This document shows, piece by piece, positions 8,145 through 18,191 of a stretch of 57,536 nt of DNA. Within the stretch, counting starts at the first letter, position 1. Every line of letters starts with the position of its first letter. The translations under genes and the position numbers were made by a program. The notes beneath the pieces are model-generated. The model saw nothing but the letters and a program-made list of their open reading frames with translations. It searched no databases and had not been told where the DNA came from. Source of the stretch: an uncultured Bacteroidales bacterium (GTDB lineage Bacteria; Bacteroidota; Bacteroidia; Bacteroidales; Marinilabiliaceae); the NCBI GenBank assembly GCA_937892255.1, contig CALAUL010000100.1, positions 1 to 57,536 on the forward strand, given 5' to 3'.

Positions 8145-11100
8145 TCAGTTCTCCATTATAAGTTTGCGAAATGCCTCTCTGTTTTCTGCCTGAGTATAGA
8201 ACGACACAAAATATGAAGGCGACATTCCGTAATATTCTCTAAAACTAATAGTAAAATACGAATGCGACGAATAACCAAGTCTATAAGCTACGTCTGAGAC
8301 ATTAAGTCTATTGTTGACCAACAAGAATGCTGCTTGTTTCAGACGCATCGACTTTATCAAGCCACCCGGAGTAATATTTAACATGCTCTTCAACTTGCGA
8401 GAGAAGTGTGCTCGACTCATACCAATAACGGCACATAGCTCTTCAACACCAAAGGTCGGATCTTCAATTCTCTGCCTAACAATGTCTGTCACCTTGTTGA
8501 TGAACTGCTTATCAGGCTCTACCATTTCAACCGAATCATAATCACATGAAGCAGCTATACTATACTTCGAACGTAGTATGTCACGCATATGAATAGCGTG
8601 TGTGATAGTTGACTTGAGCAATGGAATGCTTAGTGGTTTTGTCAAATAGTTGTCAGCACCTGCTTCTATAAGACGTTGTTTGACGGACTCGTCACATTCA
8701 CTACTGATGATTATGACAGGTATGTGATTGGTTTCCGGAGTACGTCTGAGGCGTCTGCATAAGTCTTCCCCACTGACATTTGGCATCAGATAGTCGGACA
8801 AAATAACATCTGGCATAATAGATACTATACGTTGCCATGCTTCGACAGAATCAGAACATACCACACAATTAAATTCCGGCTTCAGCATCTTCGAAAGCAT
8901 CTGACCCCATTCCAGATCATCATCTACAATAAATATTGTACGATGAGCCACTCTGACCTCTTGTTTTTGAACATTTGCCGATGCCACCACCGATGGAGCA
9001 ACAACAGACTCAACAACAAATGGCTCGACATCTGTAGCTTCAGCTATATTTTCATCACTAATATGGTCTCTTCCCAAAGGTATTTCTACTGTAAATCTGA
9101 CTCCATTATCAACATTTTCTGCCTTAATTGTTCCGCGATGAACTTTGACAATCTGCGATGATATATAAAGTCCCAGACCTGAACCTTTTCGCTTTGCGCC
9201 TTTACCTTGAAAATAGGGCTTAAAGATTTCCTCCAAATCTTTTTCATCAATACTATCGCCATTATTTTCCACATAAAAACGACACATATTATCAGATGTC
9301 GTTGACACCGAAACACATATATATCCACCATTTGGTGTGTATGAGAAAGCGTTTGTCAAGAGATTAAAAACAACCTTGTCAAAGTCGTCTAAATCAAGCC
9401 AGACATTGAGCGATTTGGGCATTTTAGTATCCAATGTAATATTGCGCATAACAGCCATTTGCTCAAAGTGTTTTGTTATGTCGCACACAAATCGCACCAT
9501 ATCAACCTGACAAAACAGCATCTGCAACTCTTGTCCATCATTCATCTTGCGAAGATCTATAAGCTGATTTATCATTCGCAAAGTTCGATTGACATTGCGC
9601 TGAACGGTCTCAAACATTTCATGACACTTCTCCGGCAAATCGGGTTTTATCATTGTAAGTGGAGAGACAACCAACGATAAAGGAGTTCTGATTTCGTGAC
9701 TCAAGTTAGTAAATAGTTGCAATTGATTCTCTTTAAATTCCATTTCGGCAATCTCTCTTTGATGTATGCTACGGAATTTGAAATATCTTATCATAAACAA
9801 CACAAGAGCACCGATTGCAATACAATAAACAATCCACGCCCACCATGAAGCATACCAAGGAGGAAGGATTACCAATGTCAAATTGCGAGTCACTTGCATG
9901 TGTCCTCCTGTTCGAAAGCACTTTAATTCAAGAGTGTACTCCCCTGCCGGCAAATTGGTATACGTAGCCCATGGAACACCTTGTCCCGTTGTATGCCAAT
10001 CTTCTTCAAATTCGCAAAGACGATACAGATACTGCAAGTTGTGAGGATTAGTATACTCCAAGACTCCATATTTCAGCGAAAACATTCGCTTCGACCAATC
10101 GAGGGTTATGCGTTGAGCCAAAGGCAAATGTGTATCTAAAATATTATCCGAACCCGTTGATATATCATATTGAATATCTCTATTCATAACCGTCAACTTT
10201 GAAAGGAATATTGGAGGCAGAGGAGTTTCTTGCTTATTAATAGTCTCTGAATCAAACACTGTCAAACCATTTACACCTCCAAAAACCATAACTTTACCCA
10301 ATCGAGATCTGCAACCATTTGTAAACTCATCATCTTGTAAGCCCTCATAAACATTATACATTGTCGCATGTTCAGAACTCGAATCGAAATACGCCAATCC
10401 CTTACCTGTCGAAATCCAAAAATTACCTTGTCTGTCCGGCTGGATAGAACATATACGATTGACAGAGAAACCACTATTCGTATTGAAAACCTTTACATCA
10501 TCTGTTGTTTTTGAAATTTTATATAGTCCTTTTTCTGTTGACACCCAATATTCAGATTCACTCTCAGCTACATCTGTAACTACAGCATTATTAAGAACTT
10601 TAGAGGCAACGTTATCTACTATTGTCCTTGTTTTCATATCAAAACACACCAATCCTTCTGTTCTCCCTATCCATAACTCATCATTAGAAAGCAAATTTAG
10701 TGACATCACCCAACCATTTAATGGTCGGGGTCTATCAAGCACATATGTTTTAGGATCCATGAACATCACACCGTATCCCAATGAGCCCAGAATCATTATA
10801 TTTCGTTTTTCGTCCCACACCAATTTTCGAATTCTCGCAAACTCTTCATGCGGTGGCAACTTAATCCATTTTCCATCTTTCTCTCTTATCGAAATGCCTC
10901 CCATATATGTTGCGACCCATAATCGATCTTGTCCGTCAAGTTCCATTGCGGAAATAGCATTGTTGTAAAGTTGCGAGTTCTTTGCCACAATACGCTCTAC
11001 TACCTTTCCTGACTTAATTCTAAACAAACCTCCACCATCGGACCCAACCCACAGAGTAGAATCTCTGTCTACGACAACAGACGTAGCACAAGAGATATTC

Positions 11101-12173
11101 GGACTTGTAGAACTCTCCTTGTCATTCAGTTTTATATATTCAAACTGCATATTCACCTTGGGAATACATATAACGCCCTTTTGAAACAAGCCTACCCATA
11201 TATTTCCTTGATAGTCTTCATGAATATCATGAACCTTTGAGTTGTCAATATCAATTGGATAATATTGGAATGTAGGAATACTCAACGTCATCGACTCTTC
11301 ATCTAAAATACGAAGTCCCCCTCCATCAAGGCCAATCCACATACGACCGGAAGAGTCCTTTTTAATAACCTTTACAGGATTTTCCAATTCGTCCGGACTA
11401 AAAACTCTGCGCACCGTCTTAAGAGTACGGTTTATCTCAAAAATGCCATTTGTATAACATCCTACAAGAATATTCCCATTTTCCATCTCTGCAAGCGTCG
11501 ACACACTTATGTTCTCAATACCCGTAACCTCTTTCAGTTTCTTGTAATAATCGACGACACAACGGCTTTCTATATCTATCATAAAGAAAGGTCCCATCTC
11601 CGAATATACCCATAACTTATTCTTATTGTCAACCTTAAGCATTCCCGGGAAATTATTTCCAATCGCCGAGTTCAGCCAATTGACCATAATTGTATCCGGC
11701 TCATAACTGTCCATCTTATATGCCATGATACCCCATCCGGAAACTGATACAAGCAACAAATTTGATTGAGTGTATTCCGACACAGAAAAAACATAATGAT
11801 TACCCCTATTGTCCGCCGGACATTGCAAATCAAACGGCACAAACTGAGAACTTGCAGGATCAAAACGTTGCAAACCGACCGTTGTTCCAACCCACGAATG
11901 TTCTTGGCTATCCGAAAAAATAACATTGACGACATCTGACGAAACAGACAAACTATCATTATCAGAATGCCTAAATGGAACAAATCCAAAACCATCATAT
12001 CTGCTAAGACCATTATCGGTCGCAACCCAGATGTATCCATTGGCATCACTCTCAATATTACGCACAAGGCTACTTGACAATCCATCATTAGAATTATAAA
12101 ATCTTATTCTTTGTCCAAACAAAGAATAACATGTACACATCAAAAATAGTAGGGTAAAAATTACATTACGCAT
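8145..12173 (-). CDS. Hybrid two-component system regulator (HTCS: sensor kinase plus AraC-type response regulator)
   Basis: 1342 residues, the full domain order of a Bacteroidales HTCS. A signal peptide is followed by two periplasmic seven-bladed propellers of 'Reg_prop' repeats (many 'D..G.IWVAT..GLSRYD'-like units, residues ~25-690), then a Y_Y_Y beta-sandwich ('EEDWHTTGQGVPWATYTNLPAGEY'). One transmembrane helix ('WWAWIVYCIAIGALVLFMIRYF') leads to a HisKA domain with the phospho-acceptor His in 'NLSHEIRTPLS', a HATPase domain ('GSGLGLYI'), a receiver domain with 'VDDD' and the phospho-acceptor Asp in 'ILSDYLMP', and a C-terminal AraC helix-turn-helix. Known role: direct sensing of a periplasmic glycan fragment and activation of a polysaccharide-utilisation locus. 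Candidate targets nearby are the GH9 gene and the barrel upstream. The gene has its own unit; a terminator separates it from the barrel gene. Confidence 0.93.
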   Translation of the reverse strand: MRNVIFTLLFLMCTCYSLFGQRIRFYNSNDGLSSSLVRNIESDANGYIWVATDNGLSRYDGFGFVPFRHSDNDSLSVSSDVVNVIFSDSQEHSWVGTTVGLQRFDPASSQFVPFDLQCPADNRGNHYVFSVSEYTQSNLLLVSVSGWGIMAYKMDSYEPDTIMVNWLNSAIGNNFPGMLKVDNKNKLWVYSEMGPFFMIDIESRCVVDYYKKLKEVTGIENISVSTLAEMENGNILVGCYTNGIFEINRTLKTVRRVFSPDELENPVKVIKKDSSGRMWIGLDGGGLRILDEESMTLSIPTFQYYPIDIDNSKVHDIHEDYQGNIWVGLFQKGVICIPKVNMQFEYIKLNDKESSTSPNISCATSVVVDRDSTLWVGSDGGGLFRIKSGKVVERIVAKNSQLYNNAISAMELDGQDRLWVATYMGGISIREKDGKWIKLPPHEEFARIRKLVWDEKRNIMILGSLGYGVMFMDPKTYVLDRPRPLNGWVMSLNLLSNDELWIGRTEGLVCFDMKTRTIVDNVASKVLNNAVVTDVAESESEYWVSTEKGLYKISKTTDDVKVFNTNSGFSVNRICSIQPDRQGNFWISTGKGLAYFDSSSEHATMYNVYEGLQDDEFTNGCRSRLGKVMVFGGVNGLTVFDSETINKQETPLPPIFLSKLTVMNRDIQYDISTGSDNILDTHLPLAQRITLDWSKRMFSLKYGVLEYTNPHNLQYLYRLCEFEEDWHTTGQGVPWATYTNLPAGEYTLELKCFRTGGHMQVTRNLTLVILPPWYASWWAWIVYCIAIGALVLFMIRYFKFRSIHQREIAEMEFKENQLQLFTNLSHEIRTPLSLVVSPLTMIKPDLPEKCHEMFETVQRNVNRTLRMINQLIDLRKMNDGQELQMLFCQVDMVRFVCDITKHFEQMAVMRNITLDTKMPKSLNVWLDLDDFDKVVFNLLTNAFSYTPNGGYICVSVSTTSDNMCRFYVENNGDSIDEKDLEEIFKPYFQGKGAKRKGSGLGLYISSQIVKVHRGTIKAENVDNGVRFTVEIPLGRDHISDENIAEATDVEPFVVESVVAPSVVASANVQKQEVRVAHRTIFIVDDDLEWGQMLSKMLKPEFNCVVCSDSVEAWQRIVSIMPDVILSDYLMPNVSGEDLCRRLRRTPETNHIPVIIISSECDESVKQRLIEAGADNYLTKPLSIPLLKSTITHAIHMRDILRSKYSIAASCDYDSVEMVEPDKQFINKVTDIVRQRIEDPTFGVEELCAVIGMSRAHFSRKLKSMLNITPGGLIKSMRLKQAAFLLVNNRLNVSDVAYRLGYSSHSYFTISFREYYGMSPSYFVSFYTQAENREAFRKLIMEN

Positions 12174-12265
12174 AGTTTTCTGCTATAAATTAATATTCCA
12201 ATATGCAATATTAGCATTTTTTCAAACAACATATACACTCCAACCTCAATTATCATATCTCTCAA

Positions 12266-12305
12266 ACAAAAAAGGTTGGTTTTTACGTTACGAAAAACCA
12301 ACCTT
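12266..12305 (-). terminator. Strong intrinsic terminator after the TonB-type barrel gene
   Basis: Read leftwards, a perfect 13-bp stem (12305-12293 with 12284-12272, core AAGGTTGGTTTTT) with an 8-base loop, ending in a T-run. It isolates the hybrid regulator from the upstream barrel transcript. Confidence 0.9.
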
Positions 12306-12324
12306 GTATATCATGAAACAGATT

Positions 12325-15189
12325 CTATCTTCGTGGTCCTACACCCGGAGGAGGACCCATCGGACCACCGAAACCTCCCATCTGTGGCATATTTCCATTT
12401 GGCTTTAATCTATATGTGAACGTCAACATGCAATACTGCTTAAGGACCTCTGTTGTAGCCGTCTGAATATACGTTTCTGTCTGAGAACGACTTACACTTT
12501 GATTCACTCTCAAGATATCGTTTATTCTCAAACGGAACTCGCCTCGACGATCTTTAAACACTTTATATCCAATTGCGGCATTCCACATAACGAAATCCTG
12601 GTTAAACTCATTGTCTTGATCATAATATGTCATTGTATGCGCAACACTTGTTGTCAACACCAATCGGCTCCAAAACAATGTATTAAGATTTGCGGTAAGA
12701 GTATGGTTGTATGAGTTGTTGTTTTGCTTCTGAGCATAACGATCATCTGTCGTACTATTCATGATAGTATAACCTCCATTATACGATACCGTGAAGTCAC
12801 AATTTTCAGAGAATGAACTACCGATAGTCAATCCTGACGTCAAACTATAATTGTAGTTCTTTTGTTTTCCATACTCGTCCTTGAACGGAGTAGAACTGAG
12901 ATTTGCTCCCACGTTGAAATTAACGTTACTTCCGAGCCATTTCACCGGTGTTGACAATGTCAAGTTAACACGTGCTGAGTAATGACCATTCATGTTTATC
13001 GGCTTCGTCAACTGTGTGCCTTTTCTCAACAAAATACCCTGATCAATAATGCTGTCTTCTTTTGCCGTAATAGTTGAATTTGCTATATAGTTACTTGTTG
13101 TTGAGAAGTTACCCATGAAGAATATCGCACGAGATGTCTCAATATTATTCTTTGCAAAGAAGAACATCAAATTATGAGAATATTGCTGCTCCAAATCTTC
13201 ATTACCGGTAGAATACGAAAGAGGGTTACTTACGTCAACCACTTTTTGCATTTGATTGATACTTGGCGCTGAAGTGTTTGTTCGATAGTTGAATCTCAAG
13301 TTAAGACCTTGATTCTTGCGTACACGAATCATAACTGAAGGCATTATACTTGAGAAGCTCTTATCTGTATCAAATTCGTACGGATACTCTTGTTCTCCTT
13401 GAAGATTTGCATGCTGCCAATCCAAACCGATTGTAGCATTAAACACCTTACCGGAGAAGATGTTCAAACCAACACCGGCTCTTTGTCTGAGATATCTCGA
13501 TTCCTTAACGTTTGACAAATTTGGCGAGAATGAATACGAATCAAACGGATCTGATTCAACCGAAACTGTATCTGCAACAACCTGCTTATCGCCCTTACTG
13601 ATTTGATAAGATGGTGAATAATTGATCTGTAATGCCATATTTTCGCCCAATGGCTCTGTGTACATCAATCGAGCATTGTATGTAGTGTTGTTATTTTTAT
13701 TTTCGGCTATGCTTGATGTAATCTGGTTTCTAATCGGCATATACGAATACAAGAGCGAAGAACTTGACTCTTGATCAGAATTACTTGAACTGATGTTTGT
13801 CCCAAGAGACAATGATAAAGTACGACGTTCCACATTAAACTTATGACGCCACATCAAACGAACTCCTCCTGACAAATTGTCTGACTCTGAATTATTATCA
13901 TTAGATGTTGTCTGATTCAACCTCAAACGATTTTCTTCCTTATCTCCGTCCTTTCCATATAATGTCAAAGTCATATCGCTTGATTCACTCTCATTCCCTT
14001 GCCAAGAGATATTTGGTGTAAAAATAATGCTATTCTTATCATTAATTGTCCAAGTAAGACGAAGAGAACTTCTATGGTTATTTCTCAAACCCTCTGAATC
14101 ACTTATGTCATCATCGTATCGAAGAGAATCTCCGTAAACCAACTCATTAGCAAAGTATTCTCGTAATCCTTCCGACTCGCTTACATTCTTGTTATTGTTG
14201 TAAGAGTACGAAAATTCAATCTGAAGGTTCTCTTCATTATCAAAAGTATAGTTCAAACCGATAGAGCCAGTTCTATTCTTGCCACCTTGACCAGAACCAC
14301 CCATCATACGACCCATACCAAAGCCTCCTCCCATTGACATTCCTCCTGAGAGATCTTCAAACGAGAAACTCTGTTGGTTAACGTTATTAAGCATTCCAAT
14401 AAGCGAATAACGATGGCTTCCATTAAATACATTTACGCTACCACCAACTTCATAACGATCGTCAGTACCATAACCAGCATACAAACGTCCGAAAGACCCC
14501 TTTGTGATACCCATCTTGGTAGTGATATTAATGGTACGTTCTTCCTCTCCATCAGAGAAACCGGTAAATTGACTTTGATCACTCTGCCTATCGAACACCT
14601 CAATACTTGCCACCATATCCGCTGATATATTTCTCAGTGCCGCCATTGGATCTGAACCAAAATACTCTTTACCATCGACAAGCACTTTCTTCACCGATTC
14701 TCCTCCCGAACTTACGCTGTTGCCAGAGACTTGCATACCTGGCATTTTCTTAAGCAAATCCTCAGTTGTTGCATCCGGATTAACCTTAAATGCTGCTGCA
14801 TTAAAGACAGTAGTGTCACCTCGTTGCTCTTGACGAACCATTGTTCCCACAGCTTTAACTTCATCCAGCTCTTTTGTCTCAGCCTTAAGCTTAATTGTTC
14901 CAACAGACATATCTCCCTTCACGTCGATTGTCTTTTCATATTCCCCATAACCAAGGAAGACAACCTTTAAAGTATACTTTCCTTCGTTCACGCGAATAGA
15001 AAACTTACCGTCTATATCGGTTGAATTACCAGCCAACTTACCGGTTTCTGCCGAAACTAAAGTTGCTGTTGCACCGGGCAATCCTTGCCCATCCTTTTGG
15101 TCTATCACAGTACCCGAAATACGATACTGAGCTTCTGCCACTGTCCACAGACTCAAAAACAGAGTCAATAATAATAGAATCTTTTTCAT
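12325..15189 (-). CDS. TonB-dependent-receptor-like outer-membrane beta-barrel protein
   Basis: 954 residues from the ATG at 15189; an in-frame start at 15246 would put 19 residues before a clear signal peptide ('MKKILLLLTLFLSLWTVAEA') and is rejected. Domains in order: carboxypeptidase-regulatory-like domain ('YRISGTVIDQKDGQGLPGA', ~20-110), plug domain ('KKMPGMQVSGNSVSSGGESVKKVLVDGKEYFGSDP', ~150-220), then a large outer-membrane barrel of the OMP_b-brl_3 type. A glycine/methionine-rich loop lies at ~290-310. The tail is unusual, a Gly/Pro/Met-rich run ('GGPMGPPPG'), as in Bacteroidales barrels of this subtype. The family imports ligands with TonB energy or is exported by this route. There is no SusD partner beside it, so it is not a standard SusCD pair. 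Ligand unknown. Confidence 0.85.
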   Translation of the reverse strand: MKKILLLLTLFLSLWTVAEAQYRISGTVIDQKDGQGLPGATATLVSAETGKLAGNSTDIDGKFSIRVNEGKYTLKVVFLGYGEYEKTIDVKGDMSVGTIKLKAETKELDEVKAVGTMVRQEQRGDTTVFNAAAFKVNPDATTEDLLKKMPGMQVSGNSVSSGGESVKKVLVDGKEYFGSDPMAALRNISADMVASIEVFDRQSDQSQFTGFSDGEEERTINITTKMGITKGSFGRLYAGYGTDDRYEVGGSVNVFNGSHRYSLIGMLNNVNQQSFSFEDLSGGMSMGGGFGMGRMMGGSGQGGKNRTGSIGLNYTFDNEENLQIEFSYSYNNNKNVSESEGLREYFANELVYGDSLRYDDDISDSEGLRNNHRSSLRLTWTINDKNSIIFTPNISWQGNESESSDMTLTLYGKDGDKEENRLRLNQTTSNDNNSESDNLSGGVRLMWRHKFNVERRTLSLSLGTNISSSNSDQESSSSLLYSYMPIRNQITSSIAENKNNNTTYNARLMYTEPLGENMALQINYSPSYQISKGDKQVVADTVSVESDPFDSYSFSPNLSNVKESRYLRQRAGVGLNIFSGKVFNATIGLDWQHANLQGEQEYPYEFDTDKSFSSIMPSVMIRVRKNQGLNLRFNYRTNTSAPSINQMQKVVDVSNPLSYSTGNEDLEQQYSHNLMFFFAKNNIETSRAIFFMGNFSTTSNYIANSTITAKEDSIIDQGILLRKGTQLTKPINMNGHYSARVNLTLSTPVKWLGSNVNFNVGANLSSTPFKDEYGKQKNYNYSLTSGLTIGSSFSENCDFTVSYNGGYTIMNSTTDDRYAQKQNNNSYNHTLTANLNTLFWSRLVLTTSVAHTMTYYDQDNEFNQDFVMWNAAIGYKVFKDRRGEFRLRINDILRVNQSVSRSQTETYIQTATTEVLKQYCMLTFTYRLKPNGNMPQMGGFGGPMGPPPGVGPRR

Positions 15190-15285
15190 ATTTAAGCGTC
15201 TAAATTTCACACTGCGAATATATATATTTACAGTAACATACAACAAAAAAAATAGACAAAACGGCTTTTTCTACCGATGATGTAT

Positions 15286-15293
15286 TATCTTTG
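15286..15293 (+). promoter_or_regulatory. -7 promoter element of pyrE
   Basis: TATCTTTG, exact -7 consensus, 37 bases before the start of pyrE. The -33 region is T-rich but not an exact TTTG at the usual spacing. Confidence 0.55.
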
Positions 15294-15329
15294 CACGCAT
15301 AAACATAAAATGAAATTGAAAAGAAAACC

Positions 15330-15962
15330 ATGGGACAATTTTCTATTACTGTAGCACAACAGCTTCTTGACATCAAGGCTATAAAATTGCAACCAAACAA
15401 TCCCTTCACATGGGCTTCGGGTTGGAAGTCGCCTATCTATTGCGACAATCGCAAAGCTTTGGCCTATCCACAATCTCGTACTTACATAAAGAAAGCTTTT
15501 GCCGAATTGGCACAACAGATGTATGCGGAAGTTGACGTTATAGCAGGCGTAGCAACAGGTGCTATAGCTCAAGGTGCATTAGTTGCAGACTTACTCGGAA
15601 AGCCATTCATCTACGTGCGTTCTGCTGCTAAAGACCACGGCTTAGCTAACCAAATAGAAGGCGATTACAAACCAGGTCAAAAAGTTCTTGTCATAGAAGA
15701 CCTCATCTCTACTGGTGGCTCTTCACTCAAAGCGGTAGACGCTCTCCGTGAAGCAGGATGCGAAGTGTTAGGCATGTTGGCTATCTTTACATACGGATTT
15801 CCTATCGCCGAAGAAGCTTTTGCGAAAGCAAATGTATCACTCACAACCCTCAGTTGCTACAATGACATGATAGACGTCGCCGCTCAAATGGGATATGTAA
15901 CAAACGACGATATAGCAACTCTCAAAGAGTGGCGTAAAGACCCAGCCAATTGGAAAAAATAG
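15330..15962 (+). CDS. pyrE: Orotate phosphoribosyltransferase
   Basis: 210 residues, usual length. It converts orotate and PRPP into OMP, the fifth step of pyrimidine synthesis. The substrate loop 'WASGWKSPIYCDNRKALAYP' is near the N-terminus, the flexible loop 'VRSAAKDHGLANQIEG' lies at ~94-110, and the PRPP-binding motif 'VLVIEDLISTGGSS' at ~118-131 has the paired acidic residues. Cytoplasmic dimer in known members, with active sites shared across the interface. The START-like gene follows after 3 bases and the unit ends at the 16400 terminator. Confidence 0.97.
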   Translation: MGQFSITVAQQLLDIKAIKLQPNNPFTWASGWKSPIYCDNRKALAYPQSRTYIKKAFAELAQQMYAEVDVIAGVATGAIAQGALVADLLGKPFIYVRSAAKDHGLANQIEGDYKPGQKVLVIEDLISTGGSSLKAVDALREAGCEVLGMLAIFTYGFPIAEEAFAKANVSLTTLSCYNDMIDVAAQMGYVTNDDIATLKEWRKDPANWKK

Positions 15963-15965
15963 TGT

Positions 15966-16367
15966 ATGGAAAGTACATACGAAAGCAATATAAAAGTCGC
16001 TCTTAACAGTGCAAATACTATATATGAGCGCATGTCCGACTTTAACAATTTTGCTGGCATCATTCCTCCGGATAAGATAAACAATTGGCAGTGCACAACT
16101 GACACATGCCACTTCACCGTTGACAAAGTAGGCGACGTTGGATTGCGCATAGTAGACAGAGAGCCCAACAAAATGGTTAAATACACGGCCGATGGTGAGA
16201 CCCGTTTTAATTTCTATCTTTGGGTACAAATCAAAGAGGTTGCTCCATACGAATCTCGAATCAAAGTTACGCTAAAAGCGGACCTCAACCCAATGATAAA
16301 AATAATGGTCGGCAAACATCTCCAAAAGTTTGTCGACTCGCTCGCAGAAGGCATTTCTAAATCATAA
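15966..16367 (+). CDS. SRPBCC/START-like domain protein
   Basis: 133 residues. The 'MESTYESNIKVALNSANTIY' start, 'CHFTVDKVGDVGLRIVDREPN' middle and long amphipathic C-terminal helix ('KIMVGKHLQKFVDSLAEGI') fit the helix-grip fold that binds hydrophobic ligands. The ligand is unknown. It follows pyrE by 3 bases, an arrangement I recall from other Bacteroidales, which suggests shared expression rather than a known shared pathway. Confidence 0.75.
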   Translation: MESTYESNIKVALNSANTIYERMSDFNNFAGIIPPDKINNWQCTTDTCHFTVDKVGDVGLRIVDREPNKMVKYTADGETRFNFYLWVQIKEVAPYESRIKVTLKADLNPMIKIMVGKHLQKFVDSLAEGISKS

Positions 16368-16399
16368 TCAGCATCATATTCACAACAATAAAATTCGAC

Positions 16400-16432
16400 G
16401 GGCTGTATTGAGGTTTCAATACAGCCCTTTTT
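16400..16432 (+). terminator. Intrinsic terminator of the pyrE unit
   Basis: Perfect 12-bp stem GGGCTGTATTGA / TCAATACAGCCC with a 4-base loop, followed by T5. Confidence 0.95.
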
Positions 16433-16562
16433 AGCTCTACTATAAACCAACCAAAAAGTTTAGACGCACAACAATGAATATACATACAGAAACATGCTAA
16501 AAAAATTCAAAAAATATATAGATTTACGTGTTTCACGTAGCAGATAATACACAATAATACAT

Positions 16563-16570
16563 TATTTTTG
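16563..16570 (+). promoter_or_regulatory. -7 promoter element that decides the CoA-hydrolase start
   Basis: TATTTTTG, exact consensus. Transcription would begin near 16577, only ~8 bases before an ATG at 16585 but 35 bases before the ATG at 16612, so the later start is preferred. Confidence 0.5.
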
Positions 16571-16611
16571 CGACCAAATAAATAATGAATAAAAATACAA
16601 ACGAGAGAATA

Positions 16612-18096
16612 ATGCAATATTCATTTATCACAGCAGAGGAAGCAGCATCGTTCATCAAACATAACGATGTAATCGGAATTGGAGGTTTTTCATCAGTCGG
16701 AACACCTAAGGCCGTTCCGGCCGCATTAGCACAAAGAGCCATAACAGAACACGAAAAAGGCAACGAATTTAAAGTTGGACTCATCACCGGAGGTTCTACA
16801 GGTGACCAAATAGATGGAGCTTTAGCTCGTGCTCAAGCCGTAAAATTCCGCACGCCATTCCAAAGCCACAAGGATATGCGTAATGCCATCAACAATGGTG
16901 AAGTACAATACTTTGACATGCACCTTTCTCACGTTGCACAAGATTTACGTTACGGATTTCTTGGAAAGATGGACGTTGCTATTATCGAAGTTGCAGACAT
17001 CACTGAAAATGGAGAGTTGATTATCACGACTTCTGTCGGCATAACTCCGACTATTGCAAAGTCAGCAGAAAAAATAATCATAGAGCTCAACGCTCGCCAT
17101 CCTATGGAAATTAGAGGCATGCACGATTTGTACGAACCTCTAAACCCACCATACAGGAAAGAGATTCCGATTTACCAACCGGATAATCGTATTGGCGAAG
17201 CTGTTTTGAAAGTAGACCCTAAAAAAGTCATCGGTGTAGTAAAAACCAATCTTAAAGACGGAATTGCAGCATTCACCCCCGTCGATGCCGTAACAGCAAA
17301 GATAGGTGAAAATGTAGCGAATTTCCTCCTCGAACAACTTCATTTGGGAATAATTCCAAAAGAGTTCTTACCTCTCCAAAGTGGCGTAGGAAATATAGCT
17401 AATGCAGTCCTTGGCTCACTCGGAAATTGTCCTGACATTCCGTCATTTACGATGTTTACGGAAGTAATTCAAAACTCTGTCATAGACCTAATGAAACGTG
17501 GACGCATAACTTATGCAAGCGGTTCTTCTTTGACTCTTTCTGACAACGTATTGCAAGAAGTATACGACGACTTCGACTTCTTCAAATCAAAGCTTATTCT
17601 TCGTCCGCAAGAGATAACAAACTCTCCGGAACTTGCACGTCGAATGGGCATCATTGCAATAAATACAGCCCTCGAGTTGGACATCTTTGGAAACGTAAAC
17701 TCGACAAATGTACTTGGTTCGAAGATGATGAATGGTCTTGGAGGTTCGGCCGACTTTGCTCGCAATGCGTTCCTTTCAATCTTCACATGTCCATCTGTTG
17801 CCAAAGGTGGCGTAATTTCTGCCATTGTACCTATGGCCAGTCACATTGACTCGTCAGAACATTCTGTAAAAGTAATAGTTACAGAGCAAGGAGTTGCCGA
17901 TCTTCGAGGCAAATCACCTTTACAGAAAGCTCAAACTATAATCGAAAATTGCGTTCATCCAGATTACAAGGAACTCCTTTGGGATTACCTCAAAATCACA
18001 ATGGGCAAAGCTCATACTCCTATGAATCTGATGAAAGCACTCAAGATGCACATCGCATTTGAAGAAACAGGAGACATGAGAAACTGCAAATTCTAA
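16612..18096 (+). CDS. Acetyl-CoA hydrolase/transferase family protein
   Basis: 494 residues from 16612 (503 from the alternative start at 16585, which lies too close to the promoter). The family cleaves acyl-CoA or moves CoA between short acids such as acetate, succinate or propionate. Visible marks are 'GIGGFSSVGTPKAVP' in the N-terminal CoA-binding half, 'LQSGVGNIANAVLGSL' (~260) and 'SFTMFTEVIQNSVIDL', whose Glu is the expected residue forming the CoA thioester. 'GLGGSADFARNA' and 'VTEQGVADLRGKSP' complete the C-terminal half. Cytoplasmic. Likely part of acetate or succinate fermentation in an anaerobe; the acid partner cannot be read. Confidence 0.88.
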   Translation: MQYSFITAEEAASFIKHNDVIGIGGFSSVGTPKAVPAALAQRAITEHEKGNEFKVGLITGGSTGDQIDGALARAQAVKFRTPFQSHKDMRNAINNGEVQYFDMHLSHVAQDLRYGFLGKMDVAIIEVADITENGELIITTSVGITPTIAKSAEKIIIELNARHPMEIRGMHDLYEPLNPPYRKEIPIYQPDNRIGEAVLKVDPKKVIGVVKTNLKDGIAAFTPVDAVTAKIGENVANFLLEQLHLGIIPKEFLPLQSGVGNIANAVLGSLGNCPDIPSFTMFTEVIQNSVIDLMKRGRITYASGSSLTLSDNVLQEVYDDFDFFKSKLILRPQEITNSPELARRMGIIAINTALELDIFGNVNSTNVLGSKMMNGLGGSADFARNAFLSIFTCPSVAKGGVISAIVPMASHIDSSEHSVKVIVTEQGVADLRGKSPLQKAQTIIENCVHPDYKELLWDYLKITMGKAHTPMNLMKALKMHIAFEETGDMRNCKF

Positions 18097-18120
18097 AAAA
18101 GATCTTCTCTACAAAATAAC

Positions 18121-18163
18121 AAATGGTGCTTCGATATTGTTCGGAAGCACCATTTTCTTTTTT
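18121..18163 (+). terminator. Intrinsic terminator of the CoA-hydrolase gene
   Basis: AAATGGTGCTTC (18121-18132) with GAAGCACCATTT (18144-18155), 12-bp stem, followed by a T-rich tract. It lies between convergent genes. Confidence 0.9.
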
Positions 18164-18191
18164 CACACAACGACATCAAACACCTTTACCC

